DNA of 64,000 bases, taken from the NCBI RefSeq assembly GCF_021018895.1, contig NC_079373.1, positions 19,475,501-19,539,500 on the forward strand. The letters are read 5' to 3'. Source of the DNA: Seriola aureovittata. Lineage: Eukaryota; Chordata; Actinopteri; Carangiformes; Carangidae. Position 1 is the first letter of the stretch, and each line of letters starts with the position of its first letter. Below, piece after piece: positions 1-22,400 of the stretch. Both the position numbers and the translations under genes were made by a program. The notes beneath the pieces were generated by a model that saw only the letters and a program-made list of their open reading frames with translations, searched no databases and was not told the origin of the DNA.

Positions 1-697
1 GTATCAAACAAAAGTAAATAAATAAATAAATAAAACAAGCTGCACTCTAAGCTTACATAAATACTTAAAACCTTATTTGTGTCTGTCGTTGGAAGATCCA
101 AGCTGATCCCCTGATGATAACCACAGCATTAGGAGAACGACAGTAGCAGTTTTCTGCTATTTCTGATTTGCCCAAGTAGGTTTGCTTTAAATAACACAAG
201 GACCCTTAACATGCAGACTTTTGTCCCGGTATTTGTGTACAAAATGGTTAAGCATTTTGCTTCTGACAGAAACTAGACTTCATGGGAAAAAACAAATATC
301 ATTGCTCCATCTTGCAGATTTCTTTTCCAGCATACAGATCATCCTGTTACATTTTGCTGCCATCTGCACCACTGCCTGATACATTCATGACTTTTCATTC
401 AGCACTGATACTGCAAAGAAGAGAGTGATGCTTTTATATTAGATATTAGATATTAAACTTGGGGCTGGGGAAATTTTATATTCCCTGATATTACAGAATG
501 AACACAAGTTTCTTTGCAAATGCACATGGTGGAAAATGGCACAGCAAACTCATGTAACTCATATTGGTTGAGTTTCATGTGAGCTGTGTGTCTTTTGATG
601 CCTTTTTACACTGATCCATGGGTTAAGTTGATTCAAGCACTAGACATCAAGCCCATACTGCTCACAGAACATTTAACCGGTCAGTCGGTGCACTCAC

Positions 698-9817
<9,120 letters not shown>

Positions 9818-10371
9818 CTACAGGGAACCGGCCGGAGGAAGAGGGGGGAGGAGGAGGAGGACCAGATAGACAGAGGAGAAACAGAGAGATTCAAAAGGGA
9901 GGCTCTCAGAGCATGTCGTCTTTTCAAAGTGAAGACTGATGGCTTCTTCAGTAGATCCCGGTAATTCCCAATGTGACCTCCTTCCTGCTCCCTCTCGAAT
10001 CCAGCTTCCAAATATCGGATCCAGTGACTGAGAGGAGACAGAGGGAAGGAGGGGGAGGGAGAAGGGGGTCAGAGGCAGTCACAGTCCAGTGCTGCAGCAG
10101 CTCCCTCTCCTCTCCGGCAGGCTAAGCAGCTTCCCCAGCCACGCTGGTGAGAAACATCTGCATCCTTTCTGCTTGCAGTCTGCAGACATCCTCTATAACT
10201 GAAGCCTCACTTGCGCACAGCACAGCTCCACTGGAATGCGTTCACACATGCTCACACCGCACACACTCACACATGCTCTACAAACCAGAGCAGCGGCGGC
10301 ATTCCGCAGTGCACCTGCTATTCCTGTCTCTTTGCAAACGAGAGCTCAGAGTCGACCTTAGAAGACGAGTG

Positions 10372-10402
10372 CAGAGTGTGCAGAGTGTGCAGAGTGTGCA
10401 GG
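10372..10402. repeat. 9-bp tandem repeat (CAGAGTGTG)
   Basis: Slightly more than three perfect units. Confidence 0.85.
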
Positions 10403-12747
10403 CGAGCTGGAGGACTGAGGAGCAGAGCCACTATAGGTAGGAGGGCGAGGTTGAGTGGGAACAGTGAATGATGATGAGAGAGAGAGAGAGAGAGAGTGAG
10501 GAGACAGAAGGGGGGTGCAGCTCCTGAATGAGCAGAGCGATCGTCATACAAAGGTACGTGTGAAGCATGAGCAAGCACTCTAATCTAAATCCCAACAGCA
10601 CGTTTTCAGGAATTACATAACTCTACCCCCGTGTCATTTATTGCATTCGCTCACATTATAGCTAAAAGAAAGCAGAAAGAGCACAGTGGTGACTGAATAA
10701 CTAGGCTGCACACATGAAAAATAGTGACATGAAATATTAATGAATTCCCGAGACGGATGAATTGTGCACCTGATCCAGCAGGGAGAGATCCCGCTGCAGC
10801 CAGTGGCAGCTGATGTGTACAGGGGGATCAGCTAAGACCCACATGGGAGCAGATTTGGATAATCCATGTAACAACAAGGACAGACTCGTGGTCTTTTCTT
10901 AGTGGTTAAAATGATTCATGGTTAATGTAATCCATGCCATGTTGACCTTCACATAACAACAGCAAGGAGAAAAGCTTAAATGTAATGAGCAGTTTACGTG
11001 TGTGTTGACACAGAATTGTCTGCTGCTTCACATGCATGCAAACTGGCTGTAGTACATTTAAGTAAGAGGAAAAACAGTAAAAGATAATGTATTTATCAGT
11101 TCTTAAGCTGTTTTTGTTGCAGCGCCATTGGCTGAATTGAGAACCGGACTCAAAAAAGCAATAAAAAGATGCTTGTGCTTCTGATAGGAACCAACCAGAA
11201 ACAGACATTCAATTTGTTTTCCATTTAATGACTGACAGTTCCAAATGTCTGTTTGACTGCAGGTTTTTATTTTACATCAGACGTTCTTCTTCCCGTCTTA
11301 GCTCTCAACATTTTTTTTTTTCAAACAATTACTGGAGATTCTTGCTACTTTTCCATTACAGCAAATCATAAAGTTGCCACAGGTATAAACAAACGTTAAT
11401 TAAATAGTTGGATGCTTGAAGCTGTTGTGGAGCTTAACAGAACTGGAGCCTGATACTTCATGGAGAACAAGCAAACTTGCAGCAGAATAGACAGTGATGG
11501 CTTTTCAGTAAAACAAACACATAACTGGTCAGAAGGTCAGAAGCAATTAAATGCACGGGAAAGAGACAGTAGGCAAAGCTGAGGGTGAAGAAATTCCTGT
11601 TGTCTTTCATTTTAACACCCAAGATGAAGAGTTCACAGCAACGGCAGCTATCACTTGCTCTCACATATCAGTCATCTTTTCACTGGGAAGACCATAATTA
11701 AGCCAGTGGACAGTTTGGGTGAACAGTGGATTTTAAAAGCTTTTGAAAGACTGTTATTTCCACAAGCAAATGGATTCTGCTAAAACAGCACAGCATAGCA
11801 GGAACTTAGCTGACATTCTGTCAGTTTGGCTCACCAATGACAAGATTGTTTATCTTCATCTTTATCTTTGAACAAACTGCCAGCATCAATGCCTCAACTA
11901 AAGACATGTATGTATCATGCAGTGATTGTATTATTATTCTATACAATAGCTGAGATAACTGGCTGGTTTGTAGTTCTGTGGTGCCCTACATCAGAGATGA
12001 ACTCTTTTCCATCCCAGGATCGCCTGGGGAGAGCAGAGAAAAAGAGAGAAAAGAGAGAAAAAAGAGAAAAAAGAGAGAGGCTGGCTGGAAGAGCAGCAGC
12101 CACTCACACAAACTTGAAAAAGAAAAAGAGCATTTAAGCAACAGGAACTTCGGTGAATACAGCTACAGGGCACAGATGAGGAACAATGCTTTCCTAAAAC
12201 CATTAAATACCATTAAATAGGGTGACATCATTTTGTCATACAACCACATATATAGCAGACTTAGCAGGGCAGAGTGCTTGTGCACGTGTGGCTGAGATAC
12301 TGCTATGATATTTGTCTGTGGGAGTAAAGTGAGGGCAAGAGGTGAATGATCAATCATGCATTACTTTGTGGAAACTCTGTGAATCTACCTTGCAAGACTC
12401 TTTCTCGCCTCTACAGAGCAGAGAAAGAGGACAGGGAGGTTACTTGTGCGGCAACCCATCTTTTATAAAACGTTCTCCATCTGGCTGTGAACATTTGTTA
12501 CCATAATGTAACAGCCCTCCTGTGAAAACAGCACATCCAATAGCTCACATTCTCCTATATTTTCCCTACAGAAAAGAGCCCAAAATGAATCCCAGTGATG
12601 TATGATACCATTACAGTACATACAGGGATTCCTTGACTAAATGTGACCTAAAATGACATGCAAGCATCATTAGATATATACCTTTAATCTACAGCCAATT
12701 CAGCTGTGTAAAATTATGCATGCAAATGAAAGCATTTCTGCCCCCAG

Positions 12748-12749
<2 letters not shown>

Positions 12750-12802
<53 letters not shown>
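12750..12802. repeat. TA dinucleotide repeat
   Basis: About 26 uninterrupted AT units; likely length-variable and prone to cruciform extrusion. Confidence 0.9.
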
Positions 12803-12805
<3 letters not shown>

Positions 12806-12920
12806 GTCTGTGTAATTAAGCAATACATCATGTCAAGAAAACAAGCACTGTTGTGCAGCAGTTCAAAGTGAAACTATTGATCAAAGTGAGTGACCAGGTG
12901 ACAGAACCACCAGCACTTAC

Positions 12921-13330
12921 CGGTTTATATCGTGAGATCATTGTGTTTCAGCTTCGTTTCCTTGACTCTTCAATATTGTCACATCCGTCGCTTGGATGTT
13001 AAAAAAGAAAGAAAGAAAGAAAGAAAAGGAGGAAAACTCCCAAACTGCTTCTCTCATGTGCTGAGAGTGCAGCCGACTTCTTCCCGTCCCACTCGTGTTC
13101 GACCATCCGACCGAAGGCGGTGGTTTACGGGTGGAGGCAGGGCGCTGTCCACGGTGCTGAACCCGGGTGTACCGAGGTGGAAAGAGGAGGAGGAGGAGGA
13201 GGAGGAGGAGGAGGAGGAGGAAGAGAAAGAATCGGGTTGGATCTTCCACCTGGAGGCCACCTTTGGTCTCTGACATTAACCGTGTGACCGGCGGGTTACA
13301 GTGCAAGGGGTGCTCAGCCGAACACACCGC
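12921..13330 (-). other. abcc8: Candidate upstream first exon and CpG-rich promoter of abcc8
   Basis: On the minus strand a strong donor (CCG|GTAAGTGC) ends an exon at 12921. The sequence upstream (about 13050-13330) is rich in CpG, as for a promoter. An ATG at 12941-12939 opens seven codons (MISRYKP) up to the donor. A good acceptor lies at 9818-9819, after a long pyrimidine tract and just before the abcc8 start. Joining the two gives five more in-frame codons and then the canonical MSLAFC. This may be a 5' noncoding exon or a real 12-residue extension. The exon also carries a GGA tract at 13183-13222. Inferred from splice signals only. Confidence 0.4.
13183..13222. repeat. GGA trinucleotide repeat
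   Basis: About 13 units of AGG in the CpG-rich region upstream of abcc8. A short GAAA repeat lies at 13003-13027. Confidence 0.9.
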
Positions 13331-15901
13331 AGCTTACAGGAGTCACGTATGCCATCATGTTGACTGCACGGAGCGGTTATGTAACAGCGAAGTGGGATGC
13401 TGCTCAGCAAAGCAACACACATGTAACATTACATGCTGATTGACCGGCATTTTCTGGTATGTTTTAGTATTTTTTTTTACCTAAAATTTACTTTTACCAC
13501 AATGGACTTTTGCAGGTTCTCTAATTATAACTCTGATTTAAACCTTGCAAATAATATCAATGTTTATTAAAGGCAGAATAATCAAAAGAGTGAGCGGTCT
13601 GTCACACAGTCGCTTGATATTAAAGGAGCACTATTGCCCCCTGTGGACATTTAATTACATATCTGTATGGCTCCCCATGGTTGCAATAAATCGATGGCCT
13701 TAACAGCAGCTAGGGAAGGTGAAGAAAACCATAAGTGAGGATGTGAAGCAGGGGAGTAACTTTGATTGCATAAATGCCATTGAAAAATCCCATTTAAATG
13801 GTTAAAATCGAAGCTAATGTTTACATTGTGTCAGTCATGGACATAATGTTTTAAAATTACATTAAAAATGATTTAGCCTCATTTGTACAAAGTAAAAAAA
13901 AAAAAAAATAAGGGCAGAAAGCTTATGAGTGGAAAAGTTCAGGTCTAAAGGGTTTAAGATAGACATAAATCAGGATTATGTAAAACAGCTGTCCATCCAA
14001 GTAGGGGCCACACTGTCAAAGAGTAAATAAGGACTTCAAGACACAAATCTAGACCCGAACCTGTATCTTCTTCTGCAAATGCTACTTTGCATTGACGGTG
14101 TTGGCTGTTTGACTCACGATTTCTCTCACAGTGACCACTGCATCACTAACCTGCGAATGTACTGTTAAATGCATGAATGTACTGCAAAGCAGGGAATGCA
14201 GAAAATCTGTATACACAACATAGTACAATCTCTCAATTGTGTGGATGTGAGCAGCAGTCCTTTATTGGGCTTTGTAAGGCAGATTAGAGAGGTGTTATTG
14301 ATTAGTTTGCCTGTTTTAACTAGCTCTTTATTGTTATACTGACAGATAAGTCACGTGTCTGAAGGAAGTATCAGCTTGGTCATGTGTATCTGAATGAGGT
14401 CAGCCATGTCCAGGCTTGACATAGGTGAAGAGGATTAGTGGAGATGACTAAATATTGACAGGAGATATTGACGGTGATAATGAATATCAACTGCAAGGTG
14501 TCACTATGTCGATACATGACACAAGACTGATTCTCAAAGAGTTAAGTAAAAACAAAAAGACCACCTTAAGACTTGGTGTACAGATGGGAATCAAGATAAA
14601 GAGGAAACAATTTTATTTTATTGTGATTGAAATGACAGCGAATCCTGAAGGAATCCCCAAGAAACCCTCTTCTCAATCAGTGTGGTTTTCTTGGCAGGCT
14701 GTCAATGAGACTAGAAGAACGTCCTACAGGAGAAGAGAGAGGAATCAATCAACAACAAGTAATTCTCTCAGATCGACTTTTAGCAATTATGGACAGGAAC
14801 AAACTTCTTTTTTTTTTTTTTTTTACCATGTTCGCATTAGTCACTGCACATTGAGCACAACAGACCAACACACATGCAGGTGGATTAAATGATAATAAGG
14901 GCTTAAACTGAACCCAGGATTTCTTTTCCTTTCCTTTTTTGAAATTTAAACTGCAAAACCCTATTCTTTGGCATTTTTAAATTTTATTTTATGTCAACCT
15001 CAAAAATCACCCTGATCAGAGTCTCAGAACATACGAATTTTTCCTGTAGCAGAGCAGAAATCCTCGCTACAGCACCACCCAGTGTTTATGTATGTCAGAA
15101 CATGTAACAGTCCTGTGGAACAACATCAATCAGAACAACTGCTGAAGGCTGGCAGGAGTCCGAGGCTGCTTTTATGAGTGTCCATGACCTGACGCCATGA
15201 GACAATACCACACAGGTCATACATGAATGTATGTGTTTATATACGGCTCACTGGGTTAGGATTTGGCAGATATATGGTGGAATGGGTCACTGATCGCATT
15301 AGTTATAAATGTCTTCACTCAAATAGCATAGCTGTATCTCTGTAGAATGCATGCTACAGCAATAAACAAATATTGCCTTGAGGCACTTTTCAAAAGGGAA
15401 AAAAAAGAAAAAGTGCATACTGTACACGCTGTGTACACTCACTGTCACGCTAGCTTTTCGTGGAACTAGCCAAGCTGTGACAGTAACACATAAATCTGAC
15501 GGGTGAGAGGAAACAGATACCAAAATACTCTACAGGTCTGCCTTCTTCTGATTGACAGGGAGACTGTCACATGTGCTCAGGAATGAAAATGGGGCCAAAC
15601 AAAAACAAATGCCACAGCAAACATCCTCTCTGAGACGTGCAGTGAAGAAGAGGAAGTTTGAAGACTATGTCGATTACCAGGACGAGGGTGCGGTAGGAGG
15701 AGAGGGAGGGGCTAGTGCTGAAGAAGGTAGCCGTGTCTGTACAGTGTTGCACTGCCTTCAAACACCTTTCTGTTCACAGTGGGACTGACTGATGCTGACT
15801 TAGGGCTGCATACACGTGCACACACATAATTGTATGTAAATAAGAGCAAAGATGATAATGATTATATGTATTTAGACTAAAAAAATAAAGAAGAGGAATT
15901 C
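13331..15901. other. Intergenic stretch between abcc8 and ush1c
   Basis: AT-rich sequence holding the presumed 3' UTR of ush1c at its right end, a T-run at 14808-14823 and one exon-like plus-strand ORF at 15559-15726 (listed separately). I could not find a convincing minus-strand polyadenylation signal for ush1c here. Confidence 0.5.
15559..15726 (+). other. Exon-like open frame of unknown identity
   Basis: A 168-nt stretch lies between a good acceptor (pyrimidines then GATTGACAG at 15558) and a possible donor (GAAG|GTAGCC at 15727). It is open throughout, and start and end are both phase 1, so it would be a frame-neutral internal exon. The peptide is rich in Q, K and R, then acidic and glycine-rich (RRAVKKRKFEDYVDYQDEG), like a nuclear protein. 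I do not recognise the family and see no partner exons nearby on this strand. It lies antisense to the 3' flank of ush1c. It could be an exon of an unannotated or noncoding transcript, or chance. Confidence 0.25.
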
Positions 15902-16366
15902 TTACACTTCATCTTCATAGTCTTTTGGAGGGGAAACAGCAACCACAACATCGATCCAGTCCTGAAAGTAAAAAAAAAAATGAATCCAATGAAAATATTA
16001 TAATACGAATAGCTGCCTGTCTGCGTCTGCAAGTTAGACCATGACAACAACGACAAGCACAAACTGAATTGATGGATTGATAGGGGGTTTAAAGATACTC
16101 AATACAACTCCCTGCTGTTGTAGCTAAGGTAAATAACGTCTCTTTTTAAAAAAAAATGGAGAATGGCATTTCATTGCGACACTAATCTCAGTCATACCCC
16201 TCCACTATTCCAGGCTCGAGCCAGAGAGTTTTGTCCCTCAGTCAATGTGGCATCAATCAGGATCTTCCCATTCACAGCCATAAGTTCATCTCCTGGTACG
16301 ATGCCACCTGCAAACAGAGACATCAGAGACATTTCACTGCCAGTCTCTCTCTCTCTCTCTCTCTCA

Positions 16367-16407
<41 letters not shown>

Positions 16408-19400
16408 ACACACACAAGCTCCGGATGCTTGGATCTCTCAACTGACACAAGTAAAATTGTTGTCTCCTACAGTGATGCTGAGCTGTAATGGGGCAAAATG
16501 TCCAGACACACAGAAAAGTCATTAAGCAGGTAGGTATCACAGACTGGCATCCTGATATTGTGCCTAATGAAGCATCCTGTGTCCCTCCCTACATCTCACC
16601 ATGGAGACAGTAATGATGGTGTAATAATAAAGTGGAAATAAAAGCACATTCTGTACACACAATAAAGATAATGATTTACTTGCTAGTCTCAAAGGAGGAA
16701 ACATGCAGCAGATCTTATGTTTTCAACATTAAATGTATTTGCAGTCAAAACATGTCGCCTGAGATTTTGTTAAAGTGCCTAAAGACGAACATTGTATAAT
16801 GAGATATACACTCAGTCGCCAATTTATTATTATACAGTCGGTGTACACTTAAATACAATGATACATGTTTTATGGGCTGTAGTGTCGTTGAACTGTATTG
16901 TGTTATACTGAGAAGTGTTTCCAATATTTTGTCTGAACTCACCGATATAAATGGGGGGAACAAAATATCAGAAAAGACTTGCTCTTAAACTAGCAATTAA
17001 GCAATTGTGATTAGCTTTGATAGATACAGTAGAGATTTGTTTACAGACAGCTACAAGAAAATTATAATGTATTGGCATCAACACATACAGATGCACTCAC
17101 TTATAACATTCATATCTAAATAAACAAAGAATTACACAGACACTAACAATAAAGGTACAAGACTGAAAACATACAGCACAAAGAATTCATTTTGAATGGA
17201 GGTTGGACTCGCTTAACTTAACATGAAGTTAAAGCATGAACTTTTAAAACCCAACTGACCGTGCTTATCTGCAGCACCACCCTCATACACAGAAGATATC
17301 ACCAATTTTCCCAAAGGAGAGTCTGCTCCCCCCTCCAGAGCAAGGTCGAGCTGCCCAGCCTGCAGAACAATAACAAAAACATCAGCACCGTCAGTCGTGA
17401 GCCAGAAAATCTTACCTGATAAATGATGAGTGAGATTCTTCTCATCAATAAACTGAGTTATTTGAAGTGAATGCATTCGCTACCTTTTTGATTCTCAGCA
17501 GTCTCACATCTCGCCCGGCTATCTGGTCCGAGGAGAACTAATCAAAATGGGGGGGGGGGGGGGGTTTGAAGAAAGAATAAACAGAGATGTCAACATAAAG
17601 GATGGGTTCCCACTCTTTGAATAGTAGAATGGTCAAGGTCAGTGATAAAATAACATACTTACAATACACCATGCATAGGCTATTTACAATGGATGACAGA
17701 CTGTATAATAAACAGAGGACTAGTGCTACTGGGAATCTACATCAGTAAAGTTATATACATTTTCTTTGGAAACAAACTGGCAATCTGTCTTATTCACAGA
17801 GCAGTCATCTAATTTTGCCCCAGGAATTGGTAACATGTCTAAGTGTTTGATGACAAGACAGTTAACATACATAAGATGCTTTTGAGTTTTGTGCATCTTT
17901 TAGTGTTATAGTGATGCCAGTTTTAAGCCTGCCATGAAAATAAGTCAATAACACATTGTGGAACTATAGAAGCAGGACCTAAGAGCTGTTTGCTGTTCAC
18001 CACTTTAATGATTCATATTTATTGCATTTTCTGCATTGCTGTGGTGTTAACAAGACCAGGCATACAATACCATTGAGTAGGGATCAAAATCTTCCTCGTA
18101 TTTCTGAAATTCCTGAAAGAGAACCAACATGCAGTTATTTGAAACTGATCAATACATCAATACAGAGTTAACAAACAGGACACAAAGAGGCAAACTAATT
18201 GCTTAGAACTCTCTACGAACATGAGCTGTGTAAAAAGTCACTGCATCAAATGCTGGTCAGATTTCCTTTGACAACCAGTTCTGTATTAGTTTTAATACCA
18301 CACTTAATAAATGGAAACCATGGAGACACTCTGAGTCATTAATTCAAAAAGCACAGTGGCTTTTAAAGCCACCACCTTGATTTAATGACAAGGGTAATTC
18401 AGAGGAACACATGCATACACCGAAAATCATCCCTAATCAATCCTACCAAAGATGATGGCTATTTATTTTCATGGGAGGGGGGAAGGAAAGAGAAAAAAAG
18501 CTCTCAGAGAAAGGACATCACATTTATCCAGATATAATGACTCACAGAGCTATTTTTCTCACTGCAGAACAAACACTCATTAATCTAAGTCTTCATTTCC
18601 TGTTGTTCCACAGAAGCTCAAAATCGGACATAAAAAATGAACTCACATGGAATGTGTGATTGTATTTGTTATGGCTGGAGACAACAGCTGAAATCAGACG
18701 AAACAATTTATGTGATGTGGTGTTTGGAATAGTAGATAAATTTAATGAGACTGATGTTCTCTGTCTCAACTCAAGGTAAAGGTACATAAAAAAAAAGTCC
18801 TTTCTTTTACTAATGCATGCTGCACCAACCCATGTAGAGAGACAGATTACAACCTGGACCTCAGAGTCTTCTGAGCCTTTATGGGACCGTGCTTGATGTA
18901 CAAATCATCTGTATATATTACAATGTGCTTCAAATCAATGAAAGTGCAGTCATGCATAACCTACACAACTGGACCTAAAGGCAGTAATGCAGCCTAGAGT
19001 GAGAGGACATAATGAAAAAATAGAGGAGCCATTACTGAGTCTCCAGTCAGCCATGAGGTAACATGATGAACAAGCGCAGACACAAAATGTGCAGAAAGAA
19101 GAACATGACAAAAGCATTCAGGAATAATAACAGAGTGAGAGAGGTTTTTATAGGGATTACTTGTCGTTTGGTGTTTGATTTAAAAGACGAGTTGAAAGGC
19201 ACCATCCGTTTTAGCATTTCTGGAGGCTGAAACACAAGACAACAACTTTTAGTGGACGTGAAAATAAAGAACCCACTTCTATGCTCCACTTATTCTATCT
19301 ATATCATGATTTTTAAAGGGTAACTTTGAAAAACAGGTTGAAAAACAGTGTTTTACCACCCTCTCTGGATGAAAGTCTTAGGTCTGTCTCACTTCTGACC

Positions 19401-22400
19401 ACAAATGGTGACAGGTTTGGTCAGAAATGTGTGGTGCTACCCTTCACAACCATATCATACACCCTGGGGAATACTTCTACATCACTGCTGCTAGGTGAAA
19501 AGTTAAACCACTGGAAAATGAGTGCTATTCACACAGATTATTAACAACAACAAATTCAAAATGTGAAATAATAACATAGAATTATGTGTCTAGATTTATA
19601 TTCCAATTCTGAGGTGAAGAGTTTTGATCAACAATACTTATCAGGGGGAATAGATTCATTTTTGGATTTTTGTTTTCTCCTGGGATTTGGTGACAATAGG
19701 CAAATTACAGAACACCACCAGCCTTATCCTTAAAGTTATTTGGTCTATTTGTTCTGCCTGATGAGGTGTGGTGACAGACAGAATTTCATGTTAATACTAT
19801 ACAACCACAGTCCTTGAAGAAATACTAGACAAAGTATAATTGCATTCACAAGCAATTTTTTTTGATGTCAATATTTTTAACTTGAAAACTGTATCGCAAA
19901 ACATCAGTAGAATAGTTGTATAGTGACAGCATTTTAGAGAAGGGTTGTTAACCAGCATGCTTACTTATGATCAAGGAACAACATGACTTAAAGCGCCCCC
20001 TCTTCAACTACCACAGTCTTGGTGCCCCTCAGCAAAGCATTTTACCTCCAGTGGCTGATGGTAGAAGTGTGTGGCTGTGCTGTTCTGTTCTCATGTGTGA
20101 ATGTGTGATTCTATTAATATTAGGGTTTCAGGACTAGAGGGTTGCTCTGTAGACTAGTACAATGAAAATGCAGTTTGACAAATAAACACTCTGCCAAGTT
20201 TCATTAGAGCTTATTGACGGGAAGAAGAATGGCTCCCCTGTGTGATCTAATAACCACAGACTGGGTTTCTGTGAAACAGCTGGTGAGTCTGGAGGACTCG
20301 CCAGGACTTGGAAAAGAGGCAGAAATGAATACATCAGTCAGATGATGGCATACTGTGTCAGATGTCTGAATGCTTTATGACCCTATTAAACTGAATCAAA
20401 GTTTTATGCGGGGAGTGGATGACTGTAAAGTGGTGTGTTTCATACCAGACCATCAGAACGGAGTGCAGGTCTGTGAGGATCTGGTCGGTGGGTCTGCGAC
20501 TGAGGCAGCATAACAGGCTTAGACATGACAGGGGCTGTCTGACGCCTCTGGTTGGGAGGACTAGGAGCTAGTTGCTATTGGGGAAAGACCACGGTTCCAA
20601 GCAAAAACTGAGTATAGTGTATGGAAGTCATTTTACAAGACATGAAATGAAATTTATAAAGCTCATTTTTTTGGAAAAAAAAAAACAGGGTGTTTGCAAA
20701 ACTTGACATACTATTGCTACAAAAAGAGACTCACCAAGGGCGTGCTTGAAGTGGAAATGTGACTGGCATGGGATGTATTTCTCATTACCTGAACCACAGT
20801 AAAATAAAAAGAATCTTTAGCCCCCAGGCCTGTGCAGCACACCGCAGGAATATTGCTGCAACACACACCAAGACTATAAGATGCGGCTTTCATCACAACT
20901 ACAGAGCATGCAACACCCCACTCAGTCAAACAAGCCACACACTGACAAGCAAACATCAATATCAACTAACTGCCCCTCTGAATGCATTACCCTCAACTTC
21001 AAGAAAAATGGAAATCAATGAAAGGCCAATTCAGTCATGCTATTACAGTGTGTCACTCTGTCTTCATGCATAAAATATCCCAATACATAAAACAGACCAT
21101 GCACATAAACCTATGTCGAATCCTGCAGCATTGACAATGCATTAATTCTGAGAGCTATCTACATATTTCTTTGAAACAGCTGATGCAACTTCTCTTCATA
21201 GATTGAAAAAAAAAAAAAAAAAAACAGTCCATCAATTGGACACTCGTAAACTAAAGCAATAACACAGCAAGGAAAAGCCAGTCTGACACATCACCCCTCT
21301 CACATGAGAATCTCTAACCTTTGGACTAGAGGGGTAGGACATTTCACTGGTGTTCGACGAGTAAATCCCTCCTCTCGGGAGATAACCACCTGCCTCCCAC
21401 TCACTCCTGTGCTCGGGAGGACTGGGAGGGTGTTGGAGGTGATGGTGATGATGTTGGCGGTATCCGCTGAGAGTGCCTATCCGGTCTTCAGAGTGTTGTG
21501 GAGGTGGGGGCGGAGGGGGAGGTGGAGGTGGTGGAGGAGGAGGGGGCGGCGGTGGAGGAGGCCGTGGAGCAGGTTGAGGGGAAGATGGAGGCCACGACGA
21601 CTGAGACGGAGGAGGGTAGTGGGAGGAAGGTGGATTAGGGAGATGGGTTTGGGCAGGGTGATGCTGAGGGTGAGGCTGTGGTTGAGGCCTACGTCCCTTG
21701 TTGGTCAAGGTAGATGGGGCGGAGGGATGTTTCCTAGCGTTGGGTGGAGACGGAGGTCGGCGCTGTGGCAACGCTCGGGAGAGAGGAGGAGAGTAGCTGG
21801 GAATGGTAGGGTTCAGCTTGGGCGAGGGTGGAGGGAGAGGCAAGGGAGGAGGAGGCTGGCTGGTACTGGGCTGGGTGGGGGCCAGTCTCTTCAGAGGGCC
21901 CCTCAGGCTCTGATCAACATCATCCAGGTTGATGTCATCCAGATCAGTGGTGGCCAAGTGGAGACCACCAGGGAAACGCTTCACCTTGGGCTCAGAGGCA
22001 GGAGAGCGCGGCGGGGAGAGCTTAAAGTTTCAGTGACATGAAAAATGTTTCACCTTGTGTTAATTATCCTTTTAACCTAATTAACAATTCATGCTTTTTA
22101 CCCTCCTGTCCCTTCCTACTAATTTCACTTGCAGGAATAATCACTTATCTTTTTTTGTATAAGTGTGCAAAAAATGACAGCTACAAATGCACTCGCACCA
22201 TTTTGAGCAGCTTCCCTATTGTTTCTCATGTCATGTAACTCATGTAACACAACATTCAAAGTGACATGACCTGTTACATTTTACTCCGTAACATCCTGTC
22301 TGAACCATAAATATTGAAAATGTGGGGAAAAGTCAACCAAGATCAACCATTTTTTCTAAATATTGTTGTAGACCTGCATCAATGCTGTTATCAGAGCTTT

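Larger units (their letters stand above)
9818..12920. other. Intron or upstream region of abcc8, no gene seen
   Basis: This stretch separates the abcc8 start exon from the candidate upstream exon. It holds purine-rich sequence (9835-10075), a 9-bp tandem repeat (10372-10402), a GA-rich tract (12030-12080) and a long TA repeat (12750-12802). Open frames here are short and low-complexity. I see no protein homology. Confidence 0.5.

Noticed and set aside
13054..13260. Serine-, glutamate- and arginine-run open frames around the GGA repeat
   Set aside because: All are translations of one trinucleotide repeat in different frames. No conserved flanking sequence.
14455..14892. 145-codon plus-strand ORF ending in a Phe run
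   Set aside because: The Phe run is a T homopolymer and the rest shows no family resemblance. Length is within chance for AT-rich DNA.
20723..20765. 28-nt exon-like segment on the minus strand in ush1c (AG TCACATTTC ... CTTG|GTGAGT)
   Set aside because: It would shift the frame between exons 22020-21319 and 20574-20446, both of which are clearly phase 0.
21304..22041. 245-codon arginine/glycine-rich plus-strand ORF
   Set aside because: It is the antisense shadow of the proline-rich harmonin exon.
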